Shown in pieces: positions 53,015 to 63,078 of a stretch of 64,000 nt of DNA. The stretch covers positions 875,501-939,500 of the forward strand of contig NZ_JAOBPO010000001.1 in NCBI RefSeq assembly GCF_025574485.1, written 5' to 3'. Numbering within the stretch: the stretch's first letter is position 1; each line of letters begins with the position of its first letter. The notes beneath the pieces were generated by a model, which was not told where the DNA came from, searched no databases, and saw only the letters and a list, made by a program, of their open reading frames with translations. This DNA comes from Kordiimonas aquimaris. GTDB taxonomy: Bacteria; Pseudomonadota; Alphaproteobacteria; Sphingomonadales; Kordiimonadaceae. Both the position numbers and the translations under genes were made by a program.

Positions 53015-55405
53015 TTATAGTTTGTGATGCTCTTTTCTATGTTGTTCGGGGAGCCATTTTTCAATTGCTGACAGTATTGTCGTTGGTTTGAAGGGTTTAG
53101 AGAGGTGGTCATCCATACCTGCATCCCTGCAGGCTTGCTGGGTTTCAAGGTCATTACTACCTGTCATGGCAATGATTGGTACAAGTTTATTTTTTTGTTG
53201 TGAACGGATGATTTGTGTTGCTTCCATACCATTCATGTCTGGCATATTTACATCCATTAAAATGATGTCGTATTGATTAGTATTTGCCATATTGATCGCT
53301 TCTTCACCGCTTGACGCAAGGTCGTTTTGGGCATTTGCACGATCTAAAATCTTTGAGACAAGCAGATGGTTCACTGTGTTGTCGTCAACCACAAGTATCC
53401 GGATGTCACCTAACAGTGTCGTATTGCAATTTGCAGTGTCCGTATTGATATGTTCGTTATCTAATGACACAGAAAATGGCATTTCAAAATAGAAAGTGCT
53501 GCCTCGGTTTGGTATGCTCGTCACACCAATTTCACCGCCCATCAGCTCCACAAGCTGTTTGCATATAGCGAGGCCAAGGCCGGTTCCGCCATATTTTCTG
53601 GTGACTGTATCATCGGCCTGATTATAGGACTGAAAAAGGTTTGATATCTGTTGTTCAGTCATGCCGATACCTGTATCCGTAACCTCGCAGCGCAGTTTCC
53701 CGGATGTATCATTGATGGATGTGTATGACAAAGAAACAGATACAGAGCCTTCAGCCGTAAATTTTACAGCGTTGCTTGATAAGTTAATCAGTATTTGGCT
53801 TAAACGTGTCGGGTCACCTACCATTATTTGAGGTAATGCGTTTTCGCCTTCAATAACAAAGGCAATCGATTTTTCATCCGCTTTCGGGCTGATAACAGCG
53901 CGAACATTATCCAGAACATCTTTGATAGCAAAGTTGATTTTTTCAATTGAAACCTTGCCCGCTTCGATCTTGGAAAAATCCAGTGTATCATCAAGCAAAT
54001 CCATTAGAACACTGCTGGATTTTTGTATGTTATGCATAAATTGACGTTGATTTTTATCGAGGGTGGTTGATGACATTAGGTCGCTTAGTACAATGATTGC
54101 ATTGATAGGGTTACGCACTTCGTGGCTCATGTGCGTGACAAAGTCGGTTTTAGCTTGATTGGCGGCTTTTGCTTTTGCACTCTCAAGTTCGGCAATGTCT
54201 CGTTCATTTCTGATCTTACTGATTCTGTGAGCAATGCCGACTGCAAAGATGACGGTTTCTAGAGCTATGCCAATTGAAACTGAATATCCAACCATGTCAG
54301 AATGCTGGATCACGCCAAACTCTCGCATGTTTCTAACCAGTACACCGATAACCGGCAATAGCCAGCCCACCGCATAAAATATTGCTGCTTGGCTGTGCAT
54401 TTTGATGGCACGTACTAGTGCTGCAAAAACAAATAAAACACCAACGAAAGAAACAACATGAAGCCCTGTTTCTAATGTTTCTGTGTATGGACCGCGCATG
54501 TTGACGAATACAATTGCCAAGCCCAAAAAGCTGTAGCCAAGAGTGCGTGCGACCTGCTTCCACCGACTTGTTAAAATACCTTCTTCCAGAAAACTGCATA
54601 AAAACAGTAGACCCGCGAGACCGTTCAAGCCGAGCGCGAGAATGGTGATGTTCATCTGAGCGCTGTAACTCACCAAGCCCGGAGCCAAGTATGAGAGAAA
54701 CCCATAATTGACAATATTGTATGTGAGCGCAGCAAATACCACGAGGCAGTAATGAAAGTGGAAATTGAAGCGTAAAACCGTTGCCAGTGCGACGTTATAG
54801 AACAACATCGCGAGTAAGATGCCGGTGATTATCATCGTCAGCAGAATGCCCGATGTTTTACGGACTTGCCAATTTTGGCTCGTTGTAAAACTTATTTCGT
54901 GGAACAATTTGATGGACGAGGCATTTTCAAAGCCGACTAGAATATGTTGAACGGGCGATGCTCTAGCTGGCGCAGGGAACGTGACATAGTTGCCAACTGA
55001 CCAATACGTATCAAAATCATAGGCGCCGACATCGTAATCAAGCATATAGCCGTCGGCGTAATGGAATTGAATGATCGCGCGTTCTGTCCAATGCCTCAGT
55101 ATAGCAAGCTCATAGTCTGTATCAACTTTGGGTTTGATCTGGTCTACGTCGAGCGACAGCCAAACGACTTTCTGTGATTGTTGCGGTCGGCTTTTACAGT
55201 CTGCTTCGCTCAGGTGTTCCAGCATAGAAGGAAATTTTGGTATGCTATCTGTTTCGAAATGGCAAGCGGAAGGCAACAGATTTAAAGGTGTATTTTCTGC
55301 ATTAGCTGCATGGGCACCAAACAAAAAGCCACTGAGTAGCATTAGCACGAACACAAAATGCATGCGCAATTTACTTGCCAAAATCATAATAGCTAAAGCC
55401 CCCAA
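53015..55405 (-). CDS. Hybrid sensor histidine kinase with 7TMR-DISM input
   Basis: The 796-residue protein starts with a signal peptide and a periplasmic 7TMR-DISM extracellular domain (about 40-170). Seven membrane helices follow (about 180-395), then a HisKA domain with phosphoacceptor His in THMSHEVRNPINAI, an HATPase with DTGIGMTEQQI and YGGTGLGLAICKQLVELMGG, and a C-terminal receiver with phosphoacceptor Asp in IILMDVNMPDMNGM. DISM domains often sense carbohydrates or nucleotides. No histidine phosphotransfer protein or response regulator partner lies next to it. Starts at 55405, 55387 or 55363 are all possible. It is divergent from a lone solute-binding protein. Confidence 0.85.
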   Translation of the reverse strand: MGALAIMILASKLRMHFVFVLMLLSGFLFGAHAANAENTPLNLLPSACHFETDSIPKFPSMLEHLSEADCKSRPQQSQKVVWLSLDVDQIKPKVDTDYELAILRHWTERAIIQFHYADGYMLDYDVGAYDFDTYWSVGNYVTFPAPARASPVQHILVGFENASSIKLFHEISFTTSQNWQVRKTSGILLTMIITGILLAMLFYNVALATVLRFNFHFHYCLVVFAALTYNIVNYGFLSYLAPGLVSYSAQMNITILALGLNGLAGLLFLCSFLEEGILTSRWKQVARTLGYSFLGLAIVFVNMRGPYTETLETGLHVVSFVGVLFVFAALVRAIKMHSQAAIFYAVGWLLPVIGVLVRNMREFGVIQHSDMVGYSVSIGIALETVIFAVGIAHRISKIRNERDIAELESAKAKAANQAKTDFVTHMSHEVRNPINAIIVLSDLMSSTTLDKNQRQFMHNIQKSSSVLMDLLDDTLDFSKIEAGKVSIEKINFAIKDVLDNVRAVISPKADEKSIAFVIEGENALPQIMVGDPTRLSQILINLSSNAVKFTAEGSVSVSLSYTSINDTSGKLRCEVTDTGIGMTEQQISNLFQSYNQADDTVTRKYGGTGLGLAICKQLVELMGGEIGVTSIPNRGSTFYFEMPFSVSLDNEHINTDTANCNTTLLGDIRILVVDDNTVNHLLVSKILDRANAQNDLASSGEEAINMANTNQYDIILMDVNMPDMNGMEATQIIRSQQKNKLVPIIAMTGSNDLETQQACRDAGMDDHLSKPFKPTTILSAIEKWLPEQHRKEHHKL

Positions 55406-55597
55406 TACCTTTGCTGCGCAGTAAGGTAGGTTGGCTACGTGTTATTGGCAAACTTTTTCAATCAAAATGAACTGGTTGCTTGTTCGACGCTGGTTGCCTT
55501 GAATTCGTCTATTTTACAGCATCTACTATATCTTAACCTTTTGAGGGTAAGTGAAGGTGTGAATAATTGTATTCGCAAGTTGGGATGATCAATTTAA

Positions 55598-56359
55598 GTG
55601 AATAAGTTTCGGTACATCAAAATCGGGATGTTACTATCTGTTGCCCTAATGTGCGGCGCTTTTAGAGGCGTGTTCGCGCAGGATGTTGTTGTTTATACGG
55701 AGCATTATCCACCATTCAATTATTTGAATGAAAATGGTGAAGTTGATGGCTTAGCCACGGCAAAGGTTAAGCAAATTCTTGATGCTGCAAATATTACGTA
55801 TGATATTCATATGGTGCCGTGGCCGCGTGCGATGCAGCTGTCAAAAACACAAGATAATGCGCTTATCTATACAATCACACGTACGCCTTCGCGAGAGAAA
55901 GACTTTCATTGGTTGGTGCCTTTTGCACCTACAAACTTTCATGTTTACATGCGTGCGGGTGATAACCGTGAAATGACATCAGAAGCATTGCGGGCAGGTG
56001 CGTACACGGGTAGCTGTATAGTAAGTGATATATCCTGCGAGTTATTAGCGTGGATAGGTATGCCAACAGAAAAAATTATACCCAACCTGAAACAAAGCAC
56101 GGGCGATTTTCGAATGGTGATTGCAAGGCGAGCAGATTTTTACGTTAGTGAATTTGTGGTGAACGATCAGCTGAGAAAGCTTGAAGGATATGATGTTTCA
56201 TTAACCAAGCCTGTAATGAAGTTGGATGTTGAGACGGGGTTTTATTTGGCCGGTAGCCGAGAGCTGTCGACTGATGTTCGTAACAAAATTCGCACAGCCT
56301 ACGGCGCATTGTTAGACAGCGGTGCCTATAGTTTGCTTGATTTGACAAAAAGTGAATGA
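55598..56359 (+). CDS. Periplasmic solute-binding protein (amino-acid type), orphan
   Basis: The 253-residue protein starts with GTG, has a signal peptide (hydrophobic 10-24, probable cut after VFA near residue 27) and a type 2 periplasmic-binding fold: VVYTEHYPPFNYLNENGEVDG and the MVPWPRAMQLSKTQDNALIY segment. It resembles the polar-amino-acid (SBP_bac_3) class. No ABC permease or ATPase is adjacent. Its divergent neighbour is the hybrid kinase, so it may deliver a ligand signal to a kinase; this is inference. Confidence 0.75.
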   Translation: MNKFRYIKIGMLLSVALMCGAFRGVFAQDVVVYTEHYPPFNYLNENGEVDGLATAKVKQILDAANITYDIHMVPWPRAMQLSKTQDNALIYTITRTPSREKDFHWLVPFAPTNFHVYMRAGDNREMTSEALRAGAYTGSCIVSDISCELLAWIGMPTEKIIPNLKQSTGDFRMVIARRADFYVSEFVVNDQLRKLEGYDVSLTKPVMKLDVETGFYLAGSRELSTDVRNKIRTAYGALLDSGAYSLLDLTKSE

Positions 56360-56371
56360 GGCTAGCGTTTT

Positions 56372-57748
56372 CTACCAGTCCCACTCATCATCATTTTCTT
56401 CATGAACAACTGTTGCAAACAGATCATAATTGTCACTGGCCTCAATATAAGCCATGACCATATCACCAGCGGATAAACCTTCTGCTCCAGATAAATGAAC
56501 CTGACCGTCTATTTCAGGTGCATCCGCATATGTCCGGCCAATTGCGCCGCCAGTTTCGTCAACGCTGTCTATCAGTACAGCCATTTCCATGCCAACACGT
56601 TTTTTAAGCTTGTCAGACGATATCTTTTGACTAATGGCCATAAAACGATTCCATCGGTCCTGTTTTACTTCTTCAGGCACCGGATCTGGCAAGTCGTTTG
56701 CTACAGCACCTTCAACCGCTTCGTATTTGAAGCAGCCAACGCGGTCCAATTGTGCTTCTTCCAGCCAGTCTAACAAGTATTGAAAATCTTCCTCGGTCTC
56801 TCCGGGGAACCCAACAATAAAGGTAGAGCGAATAACAATTTCAGGGCAGATGGTACGCCATTTTTTAATGCGTTCCAGCACTTTTGCTTCGTTGGCCGGC
56901 CTGCGCATGGCACGCAATATTTTGGGGCTGGCATGCTGGAATGGAATGTCCAGATACGGCAGAATTTTTCCTTCTGCCATCAAGGGAATGACATCATCCA
57001 CATGCGGATATGGATAAACATAATGAAGCCGCACCCATACACCGAGATCACCCAGTGCGTCTGCAAGGTCCGTCATGTGGGCGCGTATGTCGCGCTCTTT
57101 CCATGTCTCTGTCTGATGTTTTAAGTCCAACCCATAAGCAGATGTGTCTTGGCTGATAATCATCAATTCTGATGTGCCGGTTTCCACTAATTTTTCTGCC
57201 TCACGCAAAACAGCCCGAACAGGACGGGAAGCCAGATCGCCGCGCAAACTAGGAATAATGCAGAATTTACAGCGATGGTTACAGCCTTCAGAAATTTTCA
57301 CATAAGCATAGTGGCGCGGTGTAAGCTTTAAGCCTGCGGGTGGCACCAGGTGCACGTAAGGTTCGTGTGGTTGCGGTGCTGCCTTATGAACTTCGCTGAC
57401 GACTTGTTCGTATTGTTGCGGCCCCGTAACGGCCAACACGTCAGGCGCCACCTCGCGTACAGCGCCTTCATCCACGCCCAGGCAGCCTGTCACGATGACT
57501 TTGCCGTTTTCGTTCATCGCTTCCTTGATAGCGCCGAAACTTTCTTGCTTGGCACTGTCAATAAAGCCACAAGTGTTAACGATAACGACATCAGAACCTT
57601 CGTACTCTGCCGCAATCTCGTAACCTTCGCTACGAAGTTTGGTCAGGATGCGTTCACTGTCTACCAGCGCTTTTGGGCAGCCAAGTGATACGAAACCAAC
57701 CTTTGATGAGGCTGCTTTAGGCGGTGTTGTATGTGTGTCTGTGCTCAT
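56372..57748 (-). CDS. rimO: Ribosomal protein S12 methylthiotransferase
   Basis: The 458-residue radical SAM enzyme adds a methylthio group to Asp of ribosomal protein S12. It has the N-terminal MTTase domain with Cys in [12 protein letters not shown] and [14 protein letters not shown], the radical SAM cluster [15 protein letters not shown], and a C-terminal TRAM domain ([13 protein letters not shown]). The VxxGCPKNLVDSE-type start is the RimO signature, which separates it from MtaB in the same window. It converges with the solute-binding protein gene. Confidence 0.92.
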   Translation of the reverse strand: MSTDTHTTPPKAASSKVGFVSLGCPKALVDSERILTKLRSEGYEIAAEYEGSDVVIVNTCGFIDSAKQESFGAIKEAMNENGKVIVTGCLGVDEGAVREVAPDVLAVTGPQQYEQVVSEVHKAAPQPHEPYVHLVPPAGLKLTPRHYAYVKISEGCNHRCKFCIIPSLRGDLASRPVRAVLREAEKLVETGTSELMIISQDTSAYGLDLKHQTETWKERDIRAHMTDLADALGDLGVWVRLHYVYPYPHVDDVIPLMAEGKILPYLDIPFQHASPKILRAMRRPANEAKVLERIKKWRTICPEIVIRSTFIVGFPGETEEDFQYLLDWLEEAQLDRVGCFKYEAVEGAVANDLPDPVPEEVKQDRWNRFMAISQKISSDKLKKRVGMEMAVLIDSVDETGGAIGRTYADAPEIDGQVHLSGAEGLSAGDMVMAYIEASDNYDLFATVVHEENDDEWDW

Positions 57749-57818
57749 GGCGGCGGGTTATACAGGGGAAAACATGTACCCGCCAGTAATAAATAAACAG
57801 TGGAATATAAGGTAAGTT

Positions 57819-58418
57819 TTAAGAGTTATCAGTTTCAAAATGCAGGTTATGCTTTTTTAAAACTTCAAGCAGCTGCACTTCATTCTCCAGCACTTCGCGA
57901 TAAATCCAGCGATACCATGTTTTTCCGGCGATCACGCGGCGAGCTTCTTTTGGTCCAAGCAGTGATGCGGTTGCTTGGTATTCCTGTGATCCAACAATGA
58001 GATGAACGAAGGTTTCACGAGCATTTTGCCCGCCGCCACGGCCTTTCTCTGGCATATCAGGATACATCTGTTTCAGGTCTTGAATTGCCGCATTAATTTG
58101 TGGTTCAAGTACTAAACCAAACCAATGAAACTGTTCGTGAATGAACGTAGACAGTGCGCTTGCATCATCGTTGATGAAATAGTCATTGAGGGTGAGAATA
58201 GGATGGCTGTGCGGTGCATCCTCCTGATCTATGTAGACTGAATATGTGAATGTAAAAGGGCGCACATTATATGTGTCAAGTAAGCGCCTAAGCTGTGCCG
58301 CTGCTGCGCGCTCGCGGGCCGTGTCGTGCGCAAGGCGAATATCGAAATCACGGGCTGCTGCAAAGGAGGGGTGTGTGCCGCTGAAGACAATCAATAATAA
58401 AAAGAAAAAACGTATCAT
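57819..58418 (-). CDS. Predicted secreted zinc metallopeptidase-like protein
   Basis: From ATG at 58418 the protein has 199 residues: a signal peptide (hydrophobic about 3-15, likely cut after SFA) and a mature domain with an HExxH motif in LSTFIHEQFHWFG. A possible third ligand is the Glu in RETFVHLIVGSQEYQA about 55 residues later. Motif plus export suggests a zincin, but I do not recognise the family. In-frame codons before 58418 add five residues. It is transcribed in the same direction as ftsY and lies 82 bases downstream of it. Confidence 0.6.
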   Translation of the reverse strand: MIRFFFLLLIVFSGTHPSFAAARDFDIRLAHDTARERAAAAQLRRLLDTYNVRPFTFTYSVYIDQEDAPHSHPILTLNDYFINDDASALSTFIHEQFHWFGLVLEPQINAAIQDLKQMYPDMPEKGRGGGQNARETFVHLIVGSQEYQATASLLGPKEARRVIAGKTWYRWIYREVLENEVQLLEVLKKHNLHFETDNS

Positions 58419-58499
58419 GTGCGGCGACCTCAATCAGGGATGAAGTTTCACCCTAACTGTGTGCATGTACACTCACCAGTAAACATGTCGTTAGATGCA

Positions 58500-59864
<1,365 letters not shown>

Positions 59865-59884
59865 GGTTTGTATCTCTACCTGTT

Positions 59885-61174
59885 TTAGGGTGTTTTCAGT
59901 GAACCAGACATGGCATGCCCGTCGCCTGCTTTCAAGGTAACAGGAACGATGTGCCCTACCAAATCAGAAGCTGCGGCGCCTGCGTCAATTGCAACAGGAA
60001 TAAACTGTTCGCTGTGGCCCGTTATTATGCCGGTTTCAGATGCACGTTCAATCAGCACGTTTGCTGTTTTGCCGGTTGCGCGCTGCATTAATTTTTGTAC
60101 CTGATTTTCACCAGCGGCACGCAGAGCTGCTGCACGCTCTTTGCGGATGGCTTTGGGAACAGACGGCATTCTTGCTGCAGGTGTTCCTTCGCGTTCTGAG
60201 TAAGGGAAGATATGCAGCCATGTCAGGTCACATTCTTCGACCAGCTTCAGGCTATTTTCAAACATGGCATCGGTTTCTGTGGGGAAACCAGCGATAATAT
60301 CGGCACCATAAACCATGTCAGGTCGCGCTTTGCTGACACGGTTACAAAACGCGATAGCATCCTCTCGCATATGGCGGCGTTTCATGCGTTTCAACACCAT
60401 GTTGTCGCCTGCCTGCAAACTGAGGTGCAAGTGAGGCATAAGCCGCTTATCACCTATGATGGCATCATAAAGCGGTTCGTCTACTTCAATACTATCAATA
60501 GACGAAATGCGCAGGCGCGGCAGGTCAGGCACAAGTGTCAGAATTTTCTGTACAAGCATACCAAGCGTTGGATTGCCGGGAAGGTCTTCGCCGAAGCTTG
60601 TGATGTCAACACCGGTTAACACCACTTCATTGTAGCCTTGATCGACCAGACTTTTGATTTGGTTCACCACTTCGCCCATTGCTACAGAGCGGCTGTTGCC
60701 GCGGCCATAAGGGATAATGCAGAACGTACAGCGGTGGTTGCATCCGTTTTGAATTTGAACAAATGCCCGTGAGCGTTCCCCGAAGCCGTCAATAAGATGC
60801 CCTGCCGTTTCTTTAACGGAGAAAATATCATTGACCTGAACACGTTCGGCGTGGGTTAGATTGAGGCCACTGAAAGAACGTGCGTCCAGTTTTTCTTGAT
60901 TGCCAATCACAGATGTCACTTCATCCATGTTGGCAAACTGCTCAGGGTCAATTTGCGCAGCACATCCTGTGACAACAATGGGCGTGTTGGGTCGGTCGCG
61001 CTTCATGCGGCGAATACTTTGTCTTGCCTGTCGTGTGGCTTCTGCGGTCACTGCGCATGTGTTAACGATAACAATATCTTCAAGGCCAGCATCTTCGGCG
61101 TGGCGACGCATTACTTCGGATTCGTATGCGTTTAGCCGGCAGCCAAAAGTAACAATTTCTGGCTTGGCTGTCAC
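59885..61174 (-). CDS. mtaB: tRNA t6A37 methylthiotransferase
   Basis: The 429-residue radical SAM enzyme converts t6A to ms2t6A at position 37 of tRNAs reading ANN codons. The N-terminal MTTase domain has [13 protein letters not shown] and [19 protein letters not shown]; the cluster is [19 protein letters not shown]. The FGCRLN start and the NTCAVTxEA motif identify MtaB, not MiaB or RimO. The C-terminal TRAM region follows. Its start overlaps the dapF stop by four bases, and it precedes ftsY on the same strand. Confidence 0.9.
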   Translation of the reverse strand: MTAKPEIVTFGCRLNAYESEVMRRHAEDAGLEDIVIVNTCAVTAEATRQARQSIRRMKRDRPNTPIVVTGCAAQIDPEQFANMDEVTSVIGNQEKLDARSFSGLNLTHAERVQVNDIFSVKETAGHLIDGFGERSRAFVQIQNGCNHRCTFCIIPYGRGNSRSVAMGEVVNQIKSLVDQGYNEVVLTGVDITSFGEDLPGNPTLGMLVQKILTLVPDLPRLRISSIDSIEVDEPLYDAIIGDKRLMPHLHLSLQAGDNMVLKRMKRRHMREDAIAFCNRVSKARPDMVYGADIIAGFPTETDAMFENSLKLVEECDLTWLHIFPYSEREGTPAARMPSVPKAIRKERAAALRAAGENQVQKLMQRATGKTANVLIERASETGIITGHSEQFIPVAIDAGAAASDLVGHIVPVTLKAGDGHAMSGSLKTP

Positions 61175-61992
61175 AGTCTTATCTCGCCGTGAAAGCTGTG
61201 AGTGGCTGAGCCAGTCATTTGCACTGTTCCATTATCGAGCCATTCGATTGTAAGATCGCCGCCATCAAGAGTGACAGTAGCCTTGCGTCCCACCAAGCCA
61301 CGCCGTGATGCTGCGACCAATGCAGCACAAGCGCCTGAACCACATGCTTCTGTAATACCTGCGCCGCGTTCCCACACGCGTTGCCTCAGTACACCGTCAG
61401 ATACACTTACAATCGATACATTAACGCGCTCAGGAAATAATGGGTCAGTCTCAATTTCTGGGCCCCAACGTTCAAGGTCAATGGCTTCAGCGTCATCTAC
61501 AAAGAATACAGCATGTGGGTTGCCCATGTTAACGCAGCCTGGTGCAGACAGTGGACCTTTTTGATAATCCAGTGTGTCTGTAGGCATGGCTTGTGCAAGC
61601 GGAATGGATTGCCACTCCAGATTTGCTTTCCCCATGTTGACAGAGATCAAAGTATCATCTGCTTGTGCAGTTAGCAGGCCTGCAATTGTCTCAATACTTA
61701 CTGATTTTTTGTTTGTTTCCTGCAGCAAGATTTGGCCAACACAGCGTGTTGCATTACCGCAAGCGCCTGCTTGTGTGCCGTCTGCGTTCCATATTTCCAT
61801 TCGGATATCTGCTGTTTCAGAGCTATGCATCACAATCAACTGGTCGCAACCAACGCCGTGCCGCCGGTTGGCAACAAGGCGCGTGTGCTCTTTTGTCATC
61901 TCTAGCGATTGCTTGCGTGCATCGAAGATAACAAAATCATTGCCAAGGCCATGCATTTTAACAAACGGGTATATGTATGTATCAGTTGTCAT
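61171..61992 (-). CDS. dapF: Diaminopimelate epimerase
   Basis: The enzyme makes meso-diaminopimelate from the LL form for lysine and peptidoglycan synthesis. The 273-residue protein has the start MHGLGNDFVIFDAR, the first catalytic Cys in GACGNATRCVG and the second in TEACGSGACAA. Length is typical. It is the first gene of the dapF-mtaB-ftsY set, which is conserved in alphaproteobacteria. Its product feeds LysA, encoded at 7-8 kb. Confidence 0.94.
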   Translation of the reverse strand: MTTDTYIYPFVKMHGLGNDFVIFDARKQSLEMTKEHTRLVANRRHGVGCDQLIVMHSSETADIRMEIWNADGTQAGACGNATRCVGQILLQETNKKSVSIETIAGLLTAQADDTLISVNMGKANLEWQSIPLAQAMPTDTLDYQKGPLSAPGCVNMGNPHAVFFVDDAEAIDLERWGPEIETDPLFPERVNVSIVSVSDGVLRQRVWERGAGITEACGSGACAALVAASRRGLVGRKATVTLDGGDLTIEWLDNGTVQMTGSATHSFHGEIRL

Positions 61993-62117
61993 GAGGCGCT
62001 TATATGGGGTCTGATAGTGACGAGTCTATCCTTTTTGATACATTGGCAATTGCTTTTGTTCTTCCCAATATGTTTTTTAATAAGAATAGGCCTGTCTGAA
62101 CATAAAGTGAGCGTGCA

Positions 62118-63077
62118 TTGAAAAAGCTAATTCTGCATATTGGAACTCATCGATGTGGCTCCACTGCAATTCAGACAATGCTTGATGGCCTGCGATCTAA
62201 ATTCGAAGAAAACAATATAAGCATTGTTATGCGCAGTGATATGGAGCGCGGCGTTTTAGATTTCAGAAGACTGCATCGCTTTAATCGCTTAAATCCGATG
62301 TGGATCTATAAGCTTCGGCGTTTGGCCGACGATATAAAAAGGTCTGCAAGTCACACAATTGTTGTTAGTGAAGAAAATATCATGGGCACCATGCCCGGTG
62401 TATTAAGTCCGGATTTTTATCCTTATTTTCCACGTTTAATTGGTAGCTTTGCATTTCTGGTCGAGCGGCTTGCACCTGAGTGGACGGTTTGCCCGCGCTT
62501 GGTGGTCAGGCGGCAAGATCATTATCTGGAGTCTGTATATGCTTTTCGTGTATCACGAGGTTTGACGCTTGGCTTTAATGACTTTCTCGCACAAATTGAT
62601 ATATCATCATTATCTTGGGTGCCGTTTCTGGATCAGCTGATTAACTTACGTGATGTTTGTAATGTGAAAATTGCAGCACTTGAAATGTGGCACGGCGACA
62701 GTGCGGCCAAAGAAGCCGCCCGGTTTCTGGAAATATCTGATGTTGAAGATATGGAATTTCAAAGGTTGCGCGGTAATCGACGCCATGATCCGGAGGCATT
62801 AACTTTTATACTGGCGTGTAATCGCATGGGAATTGATGGAAGTCAGGTATTTGATGCGAAGCAAGCGTCCCTCATAGATTGTGCAGCACTTGTAGAGCAA
62901 TTGGGTGATCAGATAACGCCCCAACAGCGTTCACAGTTGATAAGTGAAATTTCGAAGCCTGTTGAGCTTGGGTTTTCAGCATCTGACCGCAACTCGTTTC
63001 TTGCAGTGCTTGAAGATCAAAATAATGAATTTCTAAACCATGAATCGGTCATTTCGAATAGTGCCGTATGGGGTTAG
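62118..63077 (+). CDS. Sulfotransferase-like P-loop protein
   Basis: The 319-residue protein opens with ILHIGTHRCGSTAIQTML, which resembles the 5'-phosphosulfate-binding loop of PAPS-dependent sulfotransferases (HIGTxKTGTTxIQ). A later CPRLVVRRQDHYLESVYAF matches the 3'-phosphate-binding region with Arg and Ser-like positions. It starts with TTG at 62118; no ATG lies nearby and a weak GTGAG is upstream. A sulfotransferase acting on a surface sugar or lipid is likely by fold, but the substrate is unknown. It is divergent from dapF and converges with the anion symporter. Confidence 0.6.
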   Translation: MKKLILHIGTHRCGSTAIQTMLDGLRSKFEENNISIVMRSDMERGVLDFRRLHRFNRLNPMWIYKLRRLADDIKRSASHTIVVSEENIMGTMPGVLSPDFYPYFPRLIGSFAFLVERLAPEWTVCPRLVVRRQDHYLESVYAFRVSRGLTLGFNDFLAQIDISSLSWVPFLDQLINLRDVCNVKIAALEMWHGDSAAKEAARFLEISDVEDMEFQRLRGNRRHDPEALTFILACNRMGIDGSQVFDAKQASLIDCAALVEQLGDQITPQQRSQLISEISKPVELGFSASDRNSFLAVLEDQNNEFLNHESVISNSAVWG

Positions 63078-63078
63078 C

